Shown one piece after another: positions 6,619 to 16,469 of a stretch of DNA of 16,469 bases. A program made the translations under genes and the position numbers. The stretch comes from an uncultured Fretibacterium sp. Its GTDB lineage: Bacteria; Synergistota; Synergistia; Synergistales; Aminobacteriaceae. The stretch spans positions 1 to 16,469 of the forward strand of contig NZ_CALIAA010000198.1 of NCBI RefSeq assembly GCF_938040765.1, in the 5' to 3' direction. Positions within the stretch are counted from its first letter, which is position 1. The number at the start of each line of letters is the position of its first letter. The notes beneath the pieces were generated by a model. The model ran no database searches. It saw only the letters and a list, made by a program, of their open reading frames with translations, and was not told where the DNA came from.

Positions 6619-8421
6619 TCACTCGTCGTCCCTGTCCTCGTCGGGCACCGCCCCGCCGTCCGATTCGTCGAGTCCCCGCCTCACTAGGACGACCTCGCCG
6701 TTCATCCACCGGGACACCTCCCGCACCAGCCCGTCAAAGGGCAGGGCACTCACCCCGTCCTGAGGGGGCTCCCGGTCCTCGGGGGGCGGAGCAACCGACT
6801 CGGCGCTCTCGGGCTCCTCGGGAACCCCCTCTCCCGCCGCCCCTCCGGCGGAGGGGAAACAGGCGGCCGCGGCCGCCCCGCAGCGCAGGAACACCCCGCC
6901 GCCGTAACGGGAAAACACCTCCGCGAGGGCGGAACGATGCCGGCTCAGAGAGAGCACCTCGTAGACGTATCGGTGGGGAAGCTCCAGCAGCAATCGCCCC
7001 TCCGAACCCAGGAACTCCCCATCCAGAAGCGCACAGAAAAGGACGAAGTCCCTGTGGTGCGCGAGGGCCAGCAGCTCCTCGCAGGTCTCCTGCGGCAGGG
7101 GCGCCCAATCCGCCTGGGGCAGGACCTCCGCCCCCTCTCCTCCCGCCGGCGCCGGCGGTCCCGATTCCTCCGGGAGGGCGGACGGTTCCGAAGCGGGCAG
7201 AGCGGGCTCCTTCGGGGCGGCGGGCTCGACGGGGGCCGGGGACACCGGCTTGGGCATGGCTGCGGGCATCTCCCCCCCCTTCCGGGACGTCGGGGATGGA
7301 GGAACCGGAACGGCAGGGCGTTCGGGCTCCGCATCGGGGGCCGCCGCTCGGGCCGCCTCCAGCATCAGAAGCCCGATCAGGACGTCGGAGCGCAGTCCCA
7401 TCCGCGACTGACCGATCAGGCTCACGAGCCGGGACATCAGGGCCCTCAGGACGGCCTCCGGCCAGTGGGGGGACTCCGACTCCAGGTAACCCCGTTCCTG
7501 CTCGGAGACGTCCAGGCTGTCGAGGACGTCCGGCCAGCGCACGACGAGCCAGAGGTTCCGCACCAGGGAGAAGAGCTCCTCCAGTATCCGCTCGGGCGAG
7601 GCTCCCTCCGCCATCATCCGCTGCATGTCCGAAAAGGAGGCGCTTCCCTGAGCGCGCAGCGCCGAAAACCATCGCTCCAGGGCCGGCCGGCTTCCCCCGC
7701 CCAGGGTCGCCTCGACGTCCTCCAGGCGGACGTGCCCATCGCCCCTGTTGACGACCTGCTCCAGCATGGAGAGCGCATCGCGAAGGGCCCCATCCGCCTG
7801 GCGCGCCACCTCCCACAGGGCCTCGGGCTGGGCGTCCGCCCCCTCCCATTCGACGATCTGACGGAGGCGGTCGAAGATCCGGCGCGTGCCGATGCTGTGG
7901 AACGGGATGTGCTGGCACCGCGAACGGATCGTCACCGGGACCTTGTGGGGCTCCGTGGTGGCCAGGACGAACACCACGTAGGAAGGCGGCTCCTCCAGCG
8001 TCTTGAGAAGGGCGTTGAAGGCCGCCATGGACAACATGTGCACCTCGTCGATGATGTAAACCTTGTATTTCGAGGAGAACGGGGCCAGGGCCACGTGGGT
8101 CTTGAGCTCCCGGATCTCGTCGACGCTGTTGTTGGAGGCGCCGTCGATCTCGACCACGTCCAGGCTCTCCCCCCCCGCAATGGCCTGGCAGCTGCGGCAG
8201 CCGCAGCACGGCTCCCCGGACTCCGGCGAAAGGCAGTTCAGCGCCTTGGCCAGGATACGGGCCACGGTGGTCTTGCCGCAGCCCCGCGGTCCCGAGAACA
8301 GGTAGGCGTGCCCCACCCTCGAGCCCGCCAGGGATCGGGTCAGAATTTCGATTGCCGCCGTCTGGCCGGCTACCTCCGAAAACCTCTGAGGACGATATCG
8401 ACGATATAACGAAACGCCCAA
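6619..8421 (-). CDS. dnaX: DNA polymerase III gamma/tau clamp-loader subunit
   Basis: AAA+ ATPase that loads the sliding clamp and links it to Pol III alpha. Numbered from TTG-8421 (600 aa): Walker A GPRGCGKTT (44-52); four zinc-binding cysteines at about 63, 72, 75 and 78; Walker B VYIIDEVHM (121-129); sensor 1 FVLATTEP (151-158); SRC arginine-finger motif (167-169); sensor 2 GALRDALSML (211-220). The collar domain runs to about 358, followed by a Pro/Ala/Glu-rich linker (about 358-435) and a tau C-terminal region. There is no ATG near the family start. GGGAGG (8429-8434) is 7 nt from TTG at 8421 but only 1 nt from another in-frame TTG at 8427, so 8421 is preferred (MGVSLYRRYRP). No A-rich slippery heptamer for programmed frameshifting was seen, so any short gamma form would need another route. 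First gene of a dnaX-dnaE unit. Confidence 0.96.
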   Translation of the reverse strand: MGVSLYRRYRPQRFSEVAGQTAAIEILTRSLAGSRVGHAYLFSGPRGCGKTTVARILAKALNCLSPESGEPCCGCRSCQAIAGGESLDVVEIDGASNNSVDEIRELKTHVALAPFSSKYKVYIIDEVHMLSMAAFNALLKTLEEPPSYVVFVLATTEPHKVPVTIRSRCQHIPFHSIGTRRIFDRLRQIVEWEGADAQPEALWEVARQADGALRDALSMLEQVVNRGDGHVRLEDVEATLGGGSRPALERWFSALRAQGSASFSDMQRMMAEGASPERILEELFSLVRNLWLVVRWPDVLDSLDVSEQERGYLESESPHWPEAVLRALMSRLVSLIGQSRMGLRSDVLIGLLMLEAARAAAPDAEPERPAVPVPPSPTSRKGGEMPAAMPKPVSPAPVEPAAPKEPALPASEPSALPEESGPPAPAGGEGAEVLPQADWAPLPQETCEELLALAHHRDFVLFCALLDGEFLGSEGRLLLELPHRYVYEVLSLSRHRSALAEVFSRYGGGVFLRCGAAAAACFPSAGGAAGEGVPEEPESAESVAPPPEDREPPQDGVSALPFDGLVREVSRWMNGEVVLVRRGLDESDGGAVPDEDRDDE

Positions 8422-8690
8422 AACCAAGCCTCCCTATAAGCAGGCGACCGCCCACCGCGGGGCGTCTGGCCCCGTGAGGCGTGTCGATCGTCCTCGGCGC
8501 GGGCGTGCGGCCGCGCAGCGAGGCCAGGACACGGCGCATCCCCTGCCGGTAAAGCGACCGGCAAGTCCACTCCGTTCGCCATCCGCTCACGGCTCCTTGC
8601 CTGCCGCAGCAATGCTTCGGCGCAATATCCCGGAAAAGCGGCACATCCTGCGATGCCGGGTCAACGCGACCTGCAGAGCTTTTCAATTTT
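8422..8690 (-). other. Long GC-rich structured leader upstream of dnaX, no gene recognised
   Basis: About 270 nt between a possible minus-strand -10 (TAAAAT, 8686-8691, with no good -35) and the dnaX start. It has no convincing coding frame and no tRNA T-loop. It also lacks the conserved SRP RNA core, tmRNA ends and RNase P signature segments. Several short stable hairpins can form on the minus strand: TGCCGGT-CGCTT-TACCGGCA around 8545-8562, GGGGC-CAGAC-GCCCC around 8461-8476, and GC-rich repeats around 8495-8520. It may be a dnaX leader or an unassigned small RNA. The dnaX Shine-Dalgarno (8429-8434) is at its end. Confidence 0.35.
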
Positions 8691-8780
8691 ACCATCAACC
8701 CCCTTTTTGCCATCCCCCTTCACTCCGTGGTCCCTCCCCGGCTCGTTGCAGGGGCAATGCCGCGGCATGCGATATTGCGA

Positions 8781-8786
8781 TATAAT
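8781..8786 (+). promoter_or_regulatory. -10 box for the rubredoxin gene
   Basis: A perfect TATAAT lies about 60 nt before the rubredoxin start. There is no good -35 at 16-18 bp; a TTGCAG at 8746-8751 is too far away (29 nt). An in-frame ATG overlapping this box (8785) would therefore not be transcribed, which supports the downstream GTG start. Confidence 0.5.
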
Positions 8787-8847
8787 GGGAGCGAGGGGGA
8801 GATACTTTTCTCTCACCGTAAATGACGAGGGAAGGGGAGAGCTCGTG

Positions 8848-9006
8848 GTGAAGAAATACGTCTGCACCGTCTGCGGATATGTCTACGATCCGGAAGTCGG
8901 GGATCCGGATTCCGGAATCGCACCGGGGACCGCGTTCGAGGATATTCCGGACAGCTGGGTATGCCCGCTTTGCGCCGTAACCAAGGATATGTTCGAACCG
9001 GAGTGA
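8848..9006 (+). CDS. Rubredoxin
   Basis: Small cytoplasmic iron-sulfur-free electron carrier with one Fe(Cys)4 centre, which passes single electrons, often to oxygen- or superoxide-detoxifying enzymes in anaerobes. The 52-aa product (start read as Met) has the two knuckles CTVCGY (C6, C9) and CPLCAV (C39, C42). Between them are the family residues DPEVGDPDSGIAPGTAFEDIPDSWVCP, shown here in part only by DSGIAPGTAFEDIPDSW. Length and motifs match the standard single-domain form exactly. There are two adjacent GTG codons (8845, 8848); AAGGGGAG at about 8832-8839 suits either, and 8848 gives the usual MKKYVC N terminus. It is a single-gene unit, with TATAAT upstream and a strong terminator 25 nt after the stop. 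No partner oxidoreductase is adjacent, so its electron acceptor cannot be named. Confidence 0.95.
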   Translation: MKKYVCTVCGYVYDPEVGDPDSGIAPGTAFEDIPDSWVCPLCAVTKDMFEPE

Positions 9007-9028
9007 AATCGCCGCTCCGAACGACCGC

Positions 9029-9062
9029 AAAAAACGATTGGCCGTCGGCCAATCGTTTTTCC
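9029..9062 (+). terminator. Strong intrinsic terminator after rubredoxin
   Basis: ACGATTGGCC-GTC-GGCCAATCGT is a perfect 10-bp stem (9034-9043 / 9047-9056) with a 3-nt loop. It is flanked by A-run and T-run so that the pairing extends to 14 bp, and ends in TTTTTCC. The A-run also gives it a bidirectional character. Confidence 0.92.
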
Positions 9063-9162
9063 TTTCGGTGGGCGGCCCCGTCGTCCCCTCCGCGAAGACC
9101 GGGGGCGGGCGTACAGCCGTTCTCCCTCGTGCCCAACCACTTTTCACTGGAGTGATTTCGGA

Positions 9163-10092
9163 ATGCAAGCCATCCTGATCGTTCTCCCCATCTTTCTGCT
9201 CATCGCCTTCGGCTGGCTGCTGCGGCAGAAGGGCTTCTTCACCCCTCAGACCATGAAGGAAAACAACTCCCTGCTCTACTGCTTCGCGATGCCCGCCCTG
9301 CTGTTCCGGGGCATCCTGGGGGCCGAGAGCAGGATTCCGAACGCGGGGCTCTTTACCCTGGCGGTCTGCAGCCCCTACCTCATCACCGTCCTCCTCGTCT
9401 GGCTTCTGGCCCGCAGGGGCGAACCCGTCCGGCGGTTCGCGACGCTCTCCCTGGCGGCGACGCGGGGCAACCACTTCTTTGCGGGGCTGCCGATCCTGGG
9501 GCTCGCCCTGGGGGAGGCCGGCATCGCGGCGGGGACGCTGCTCCTGGCTTTCTCCCTGGCCTTCATGCAGTTCCTGTCCATAGGAAGCGGTCAGCTCGCC
9601 CTCTTCGGCTCGATCTCCGTCGAGAACCTCAAGAGGACGGGGCTCCGGCTGCTCAGGAACCCCCTCTTTCTCGCCTGCCTTCTGGCGGTGTTTCTCATCT
9701 TCGCGAAGCTGGACCGGCTGCCCCCATGGCTGGACATGACGCTCAAGATGCTCGCCGACATCGGCACGGGACTGGCCCTGCTCATGCTCGGGGCCAGGAT
9801 CGAGCTGCAGGAGGCGGGCCGCGCCTTTCTCACGACGTGGAAGCTCCAACTGGTCAAACTGATCGTCCACCCCGCCGTGACCTGCGCGGTCCTGTCCCTC
9901 TTCGGGCTCCCCCCCATCCTCGTCCAGGCCGGGACGCTCCTCGCCGCCATGCCGGAGGCCGTGAACACGACCATCATCGCACAGGAGATGGGCATGGACG
10001 GAGACTACTGCGCCCTGGGAACGACGGCCTCGGTCCTTCTCTCCATGCTCACGCTCCCCCTGTGGCTCCACCTCCTGGGCGCCATCCGATAG
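9163..10092 (+). CDS. AEC (auxin efflux carrier) family transporter
   Basis: Integral membrane permease of the AEC family, 309 aa, a typical length. Bacterial relatives carry malate, malonate or other small organic anions; the substrate cannot be told from this sequence. About ten hydrophobic helices are visible, for example 3-21, 62-83, 123-146, 167-183, 195-210, 229-247 and 285-307. Family-like signatures are CFAMPALLFRG (40-50), RGNHFFAGLPILGLALG (101-117) and the second-half motif MPEAVNTTIIAQEMG (263-277), where Asn-Thr replaces the more common small-residue pair. The ATG at 9163 is preceded by GGAGTG about 10 nt upstream. A terminator separates it from rubredoxin, and a new promoter at 10163 precedes the next gene, so it may be expressed on its own. 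No obvious promoter or terminator of its own was found. The family call is firm; the substrate is unknown. Confidence 0.88.
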   Translation: MQAILIVLPIFLLIAFGWLLRQKGFFTPQTMKENNSLLYCFAMPALLFRGILGAESRIPNAGLFTLAVCSPYLITVLLVWLLARRGEPVRRFATLSLAATRGNHFFAGLPILGLALGEAGIAAGTLLLAFSLAFMQFLSIGSGQLALFGSISVENLKRTGLRLLRNPLFLACLLAVFLIFAKLDRLPPWLDMTLKMLADIGTGLALLMLGARIELQEAGRAFLTTWKLQLVKLIVHPAVTCAVLSLFGLPPILVQAGTLLAAMPEAVNTTIIAQEMGMDGDYCALGTTASVLLSMLTLPLWLHLLGAIR

Positions 10093-10162
10093 ACAAGCCC
10101 GCGAGCGCCAAACACGGGGTCCGCTCCGGATCACCCCAAGCCGAAGAGGAGTAGGTTGCCGG

Positions 10163-10192
10163 TTGACGCTCCGCGGTAAAACGGCATATCAT
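10163..10192 (+). promoter_or_regulatory. Sigma-70-type promoter for the transferase gene
   Basis: TTGACG (10163-10168) and TATCAT (10187-10192) are separated by 18 bp, close to the consensus. Transcription would start near 10199, giving a leader of about 45 nt that carries the GGAGG Shine-Dalgarno of the next gene. Confidence 0.65.
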
Positions 10193-10244
10193 TAGCCCCG
10201 CTGCGGACTGCGCGGCCAAACGGAAACCTGGAGGCCTGTTTTCG

Positions 10245-12551
10245 ATGTGGTGGAGCACGCGTCTTTTTCTGATCAACATCATCCCATCTCTCTACTTTCG
10301 TCTCATTCTGGTCCAGGCACGGCACGGAGCCCCCTGGAGCTTCATCCTGGGCGGAGGCTCCGACATCATTCTCACAGCCATCTGCGTCCTGATCGCCGCC
10401 TCCGTCCAGGCACGGACCCGCACCCGGGTCCCCAGTATCGCGCCCACACTCCTGTGGTGGCTCTACAACGCCCTCACGGCCGCCTACTTCTCGGCCATGC
10501 ACGTCCTGCCCTCTCCGGAACAGGCGCGGTATCTCCTGGACCCCCATTTCCTCCTGGCATCCCTCAACGCCTCGGCGATCCTGGCGATGGTCTTCCTGCT
10601 CGCCCTCTGCCTGCTGCTCGCGCGCATGAACCTCAAGCTCGTCCCGGTACGCCCGTGCGTTCCCCATCTGCTTCTTCTGGCCTTCGTCGGCCAGCTGCTC
10701 TGCCTCGGGGGCGGGGAACTCGCCAATCCCCTGATCCAGCAAATCGTTGCCTTCCATTCAAGGGATAAGGAACTTTCCGACATCGTCCCACGGCTGACGC
10801 ACGATCTGTCCGGAGCCCCGATGACGGCCGGGCCCGCCGAAAGGCCCAACGTCCTCCTCGTCGTCCTGGAGGGCATACCCGGCGGTTACCTGCCTCAGAA
10901 CGTGGAGTTCGTCAACGGGTCCGCGGATTTCGCCATGACGAAGATGAGCCGCTGGGCCGAGCGGGGGCTCCGGGTCCCCAACTTTCTGGCGCATCGGAAT
11001 CAGACCATCAACGGACTTTATTCGATGCTCTGCGCCGATTACCCGCGATTGACCGACGGAACGCTGATCACCCAGGAGCTGCTCTCGGACCCCTCGGCCG
11101 CGTCCCGGGACACCCTGCCGAACATCCTGGCCCGGAACGGCTACAGCACGACCTACCTTCAGGCCGCAGGACTGCGTTTCATGGATAAGGACCGTTTCAT
11201 GAAACTGATCGGCTTCGAGGAGATCGAGGGCGAGGAATGGTTCGACCACACTCCGCCCACCTTCTTTACCTATTGGGGCATCAACGATCGGGATTTCTTC
11301 CTCCAAAGCCTGAAAAAGATCGAGGCGCTGAACGAAAAACGCAGGGAGCGCGGTGCCCAAGGTGAGGCATCTCCCTGGTTTTTGACCCTCCTCACCGTGG
11401 GGACGCACCATCCCTACACCCTGCCCGACGATTACGCCGGGGGCGAGGGGCTTCATCCAAAGCTGCGGAGCTCCGCATTTCTCGACGACGCTCTCGACCT
11501 CTTTCTGTCCAAACTGAAGGAGAAGGGGGTGCTCGAGAATACCCTGGTCATCGTCACCGCGGACGAATCTCACGGGATGGATGCCAACATCCTGCTGGCG
11601 GGCAACTGGGGGCTCTGCTTCGCCCTGATGCCGGAGGCGGGGGGAAAGGACGAAAAGACGCAGGACCCCAAAATCAATCCCGAGCTGTTCGGTCTCGCAG
11701 ACCTGCCGCTGTCGATCCTCGACTACGTCGGGCTCGCGGCCTCGTCCGACGCCATAGCGGGCCGCAGCATCTTCCGGGACTATGGGAACTCCGTCAAACG
11801 CCCCCTCCCCGGATCCTGGGGCGACCGCTTCTTCGTCATATCCTCGGACGCCGTTTTCCTCAAGGACTTCGGCCCCGGCGGTTTTGTGAAGCTCCCCTAT
11901 TCCGGGTCCCCTTTTTCCCTCACTAACGATGCGAAGCGAGAACCTCTGGGGCAGGGATCGGCCCTGCTCTCATGGGCGGCCCGCACCGTTTCCGAGGGAC
12001 CGGGCCGTCAGGCATCCAAAAGCTGGCGTTTCCTCTCCGACAGCTCCTCCTTCGACGCCGCGGAGTACGTCCCCTCCGAGGAAGTACTGGCAGTGGACTC
12101 TAAAATATGGCTCTCCGGCGGACAGTACATTCAGTTCCATAAGGGAGAGAACTACACGCTGGAGCTTCGCGTCTCCGCACCGGAGACAAACGCGCGCGGC
12201 ATGGTGCTCGACTGGCAGGTCTACAAGCTGAACGGAGCCGCCCCCATGATCTCCGAGAAAAATTTCCCGCTGCCTCAGCTCGCCCCCGGAGAGCGGCTGG
12301 CCCTGACCTGCTCCGTCGAGGTCCTGGAGGATTTCATGCTCGACTCCGCACGGCTGGCCGCCCGTGCGGTGGGAGGGGGCACCCCCGGGGACACGGCCGT
12401 CGTTGTCGACGCCTTCGCACTGCTTCCGGCCTCTGCGGGCTCCAACCTTCCCGATGGAAAGAAAACGCTTTACAAGGGCTCGGACGCACAAATCGTTCTG
12501 ACACACTACAAGGGGCCGGAACAAAAAGAGCGCCGAGGAGGGGGAGAATAG
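10245..12551 (+). CDS. LTA-synthase-like (alkaline phosphatase superfamily) membrane transferase
   Basis: Probably transfers a phosphoglycerol or phosphoethanolamine group from a lipid to an envelope polymer outside the cytoplasmic membrane. It has 768 aa. About five hydrophobic N-terminal segments (about 5-24, 33-56, 66-87, 102-126, 139-157) lead to an extracytoplasmic sulfatase-fold domain (about 200-515). Likely catalytic residues are metal ligand E209 (NVLLVVLEG), nucleophile T254 (RNQTINGLYS), THHPY (387-391) and metal ligands in TADESHG (D440, H443). Residues about 600-755 form an added, apparently beta-rich C-terminal region with no family I recognise (for example KIWLSGGQYIQFHKGENYTL). 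The ATG at 10245 follows GGAGG by 10 nt and a good promoter lies upstream. The stop is 3 nt before the next gene, so the two are coupled. It could instead be a sulfatase-like hydrolase, but the membrane layout and Thr nucleophile favour a transferase. Confidence 0.8.
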   Translation: MWWSTRLFLINIIPSLYFRLILVQARHGAPWSFILGGGSDIILTAICVLIAASVQARTRTRVPSIAPTLLWWLYNALTAAYFSAMHVLPSPEQARYLLDPHFLLASLNASAILAMVFLLALCLLLARMNLKLVPVRPCVPHLLLLAFVGQLLCLGGGELANPLIQQIVAFHSRDKELSDIVPRLTHDLSGAPMTAGPAERPNVLLVVLEGIPGGYLPQNVEFVNGSADFAMTKMSRWAERGLRVPNFLAHRNQTINGLYSMLCADYPRLTDGTLITQELLSDPSAASRDTLPNILARNGYSTTYLQAAGLRFMDKDRFMKLIGFEEIEGEEWFDHTPPTFFTYWGINDRDFFLQSLKKIEALNEKRRERGAQGEASPWFLTLLTVGTHHPYTLPDDYAGGEGLHPKLRSSAFLDDALDLFLSKLKEKGVLENTLVIVTADESHGMDANILLAGNWGLCFALMPEAGGKDEKTQDPKINPELFGLADLPLSILDYVGLAASSDAIAGRSIFRDYGNSVKRPLPGSWGDRFFVISSDAVFLKDFGPGGFVKLPYSGSPFSLTNDAKREPLGQGSALLSWAARTVSEGPGRQASKSWRFLSDSSSFDAAEYVPSEEVLAVDSKIWLSGGQYIQFHKGENYTLELRVSAPETNARGMVLDWQVYKLNGAAPMISEKNFPLPQLAPGERLALTCSVEVLEDFMLDSARLAARAVGGGTPGDTAVVVDAFALLPASAGSNLPDGKKTLYKGSDAQIVLTHYKGPEQKERRGGGE

Positions 12552-12554
12552 GGC

Positions 12555-12995
12555 ATGGAGATCAGAAGGATGACGATAGGTGATTACGAGGAGCTGTACG
12601 CTTTGTGGATGTCCTGTACGGGGATGGGCTTGAACGATCTGGATGACTCAAAAGAGGGCATCGCCGGATTTTTGAACAGGAACCCGGACACCTGCTTCAT
12701 AGCTGCCGATAAGGACAGAATTATAGGGGCGATAATGTCCGGGAACGACGGGCGCAGAGGGTATATTTACCATACATCCGTTCATCCGGATCACAGAAAA
12801 CGGGGCGTCGCAAGGCGATTGGTGGAGAAAGCGATGGAAGCTCTGAAGGGCTTGGGCATCAACAAAGTTGCGTTGGTCGTATTCGAGAGGAACCGCGAGG
12901 GCAATGCCTTTTGGGAAAGGACAGGCTTTTCGGCCAGGGAAGACCTGGTCTATAGAGATAAGGCCATCAGAGTGATGCATCGGGTGGACACCTAG
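12555..12995 (+). CDS. GNAT-family N-acetyltransferase
   Basis: Cytoplasmic acetyl-CoA-dependent N-acetyltransferase, 146 aa, the usual length for a single GNAT domain; the substrate is unknown. The acetyl-CoA pyrophosphate-binding motif A is clear: VHPDHRKRGVARRLV (76-90) with the R-x-x-G-x-A core. It follows the strand GYIYHTSV (69-76). Motif B NAFWERTGF is at 117-125. The ATG at 12555 is 3 nt after the stop of the transferase gene and preceded by GGAGGGGGAGAAT inside that gene's end, so the two are translationally coupled. Base and codon use differ from its neighbours: it is visibly less GC-rich and uses ATA, AGA and TTG freely, suggesting more recent acquisition. It ends at a bidirectional terminator. 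Confidence 0.93.
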   Translation: MEIRRMTIGDYEELYALWMSCTGMGLNDLDDSKEGIAGFLNRNPDTCFIAADKDRIIGAIMSGNDGRRGYIYHTSVHPDHRKRGVARRLVEKAMEALKGLGINKVALVVFERNREGNAFWERTGFSAREDLVYRDKAIRVMHRVDT

Positions 12996-13032
12996 ACGAT
13001 AACTGTCGACAGATCGCCGGAGGATGGATAAG

Positions 13033-13070
13033 CGAGGAGCCCCGATTTATCACCGGGGCTCCTCGTTTGT
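13033..13070. terminator. Bidirectional terminator between GNAT gene and rRNA operon
   Basis: CGAGGAGCCCCG (13033-13044) pairs perfectly with CGGGGCTCCTCG (13054-13065), a 12-bp stem with a 9-nt loop. On the plus strand it is followed by TTTGTCTTTC and serves the GNAT unit. On the minus strand it lies about 20 nt after the 5S gene and is followed by CTTATCC, a weaker tail. It sits exactly where the two convergent units meet. Confidence 0.88.
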
Positions 13071-13083
13071 CTTTCAACTGTTT

Positions 13084-13198
13084 TCTGGCAGTGACCTACT
13101 CTTCCGTATGTACCCCATACAGTACCATCGGCGCTCACAGGCTTAACTTCCGGGTTCGGCATGGTGCCGGGTGGGGCCCTGTCGCTAATACCACCAGA
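13084..13198 (-). rRNA. rrf: 5S ribosomal RNA
   Basis: About 115 nt on the minus strand, running TCTGGTGGTATTAGCGACAG ... GGTCACTGCCAGA. The ends pair (TCTGG/CCAGA), and the conserved internal block ATGCCGAACCCGGAAGTTAAG is present in part as CCGAACCCGGAAGTTAAG. It is the last gene of the rRNA operon, 57 nt after 23S. Ends are placed by terminal pairing and may be off by one or two bases. Confidence 0.95.
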
Positions 13199-13255
13199 AA
13201 ACATTTCTTATACCCTGCATAACTCCACAATTTCATAGAAAACAATCCTGTAGCG

Positions 13256-16469
<3,214 letters not shown>

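Noticed and set aside
3625..6687. Very long plus-strand open frame opposite dnaE (about 1020 codons)
   Set aside because: It is an antisense frame kept open by the high third-position GC of dnaE. The product is low-complexity, rich in Arg, Asp, His and Leu, with no domain.
6619..8421. Programmed frameshift site for a short DnaX gamma form
   Set aside because: No A-rich slippery heptamer is present in the gene's middle or linker region.
8422..8700. SRP RNA, tmRNA, RNase P RNA or tRNA next to dnaX
   Set aside because: The conserved SRP GGAAG-loop core, tmRNA termini, RNase P signature segments and tRNA T-loop were looked for on both strands and not found.
6734..8713. Long minus-strand frame overlapping dnaX and its leader
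   Set aside because: Out of frame with the clear dnaX protein; Gly/Arg/Pro-rich shadow of a GC-rich gene.
10108..10136. Hairpin GGGGTCCG/CGGA..CCCC after the AEC gene as a terminator
   Set aside because: The stem needs a bulge and has no T-run after it, so I do not call it.

Overview
The window is a stretch of chromosome from a GC-rich bacterium that is probably anaerobic. The protein genes look roughly 60-65% GC by eye. All gene families here are housekeeping or common chromosomal types. The rubredoxin suggests anaerobic or redox-sensitive life. A membrane alkaline-phosphatase-superfamily transferase suggests modification of the cell envelope. My tentative guess is Synergistota, or a neighbouring lineage of anaerobes. 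This rests on overall flavour, not on a diagnostic marker: only 48 nt of 16S lie inside the window.

Layout. (1) 1-810, minus: cdaA, a membrane diadenylate cyclase whose 3' end runs off the window. (2) 956-2710, minus: pyk with a C-terminal PEP-utiliser-like extension, closed by an intrinsic terminator at 891-915. (3) 2711-3117: a 400-nt gap with a probable pyk promoter/operator region and a compact palindromic element of about 195 bp (2804-3000) with imperfect terminal inverted repeats. (4) 3118-8421, minus: dnaX (clamp-loader tau) followed after 39 nt by dnaE (Pol III alpha), preceded by a GC-rich, inverted-repeat-rich leader (8422-8690) with no recognisable gene. (5) 8848-9006, plus: a 52-aa rubredoxin with its own -10 box and a strong terminator. 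(6) 9163-12995, plus: an AEC-family transporter, then a promoter, then an LTA-synthase-like envelope transferase coupled to a GNAT acetyltransferase. (7) 13033-16469, minus: the 3' part of an rRNA operon (16S end, tRNA-less spacer, full 23S, 5S), meeting the plus-strand genes at a shared bidirectional terminator.

Functionally, dnaX-dnaE form a replisome pair. The order dnaX-dnaE-pyk recalls the dnaE/pyk neighbourhood of other bacteria. CdaA makes the second messenger c-di-AMP. The plus-strand transferase/acetyltransferase pair looks like a two-gene transcription unit. I found no clear defence system, phage, CRISPR array or biosynthetic cluster. The most unexplained sequences are the palindromic element at 2804-3000 and the leader upstream of dnaX.
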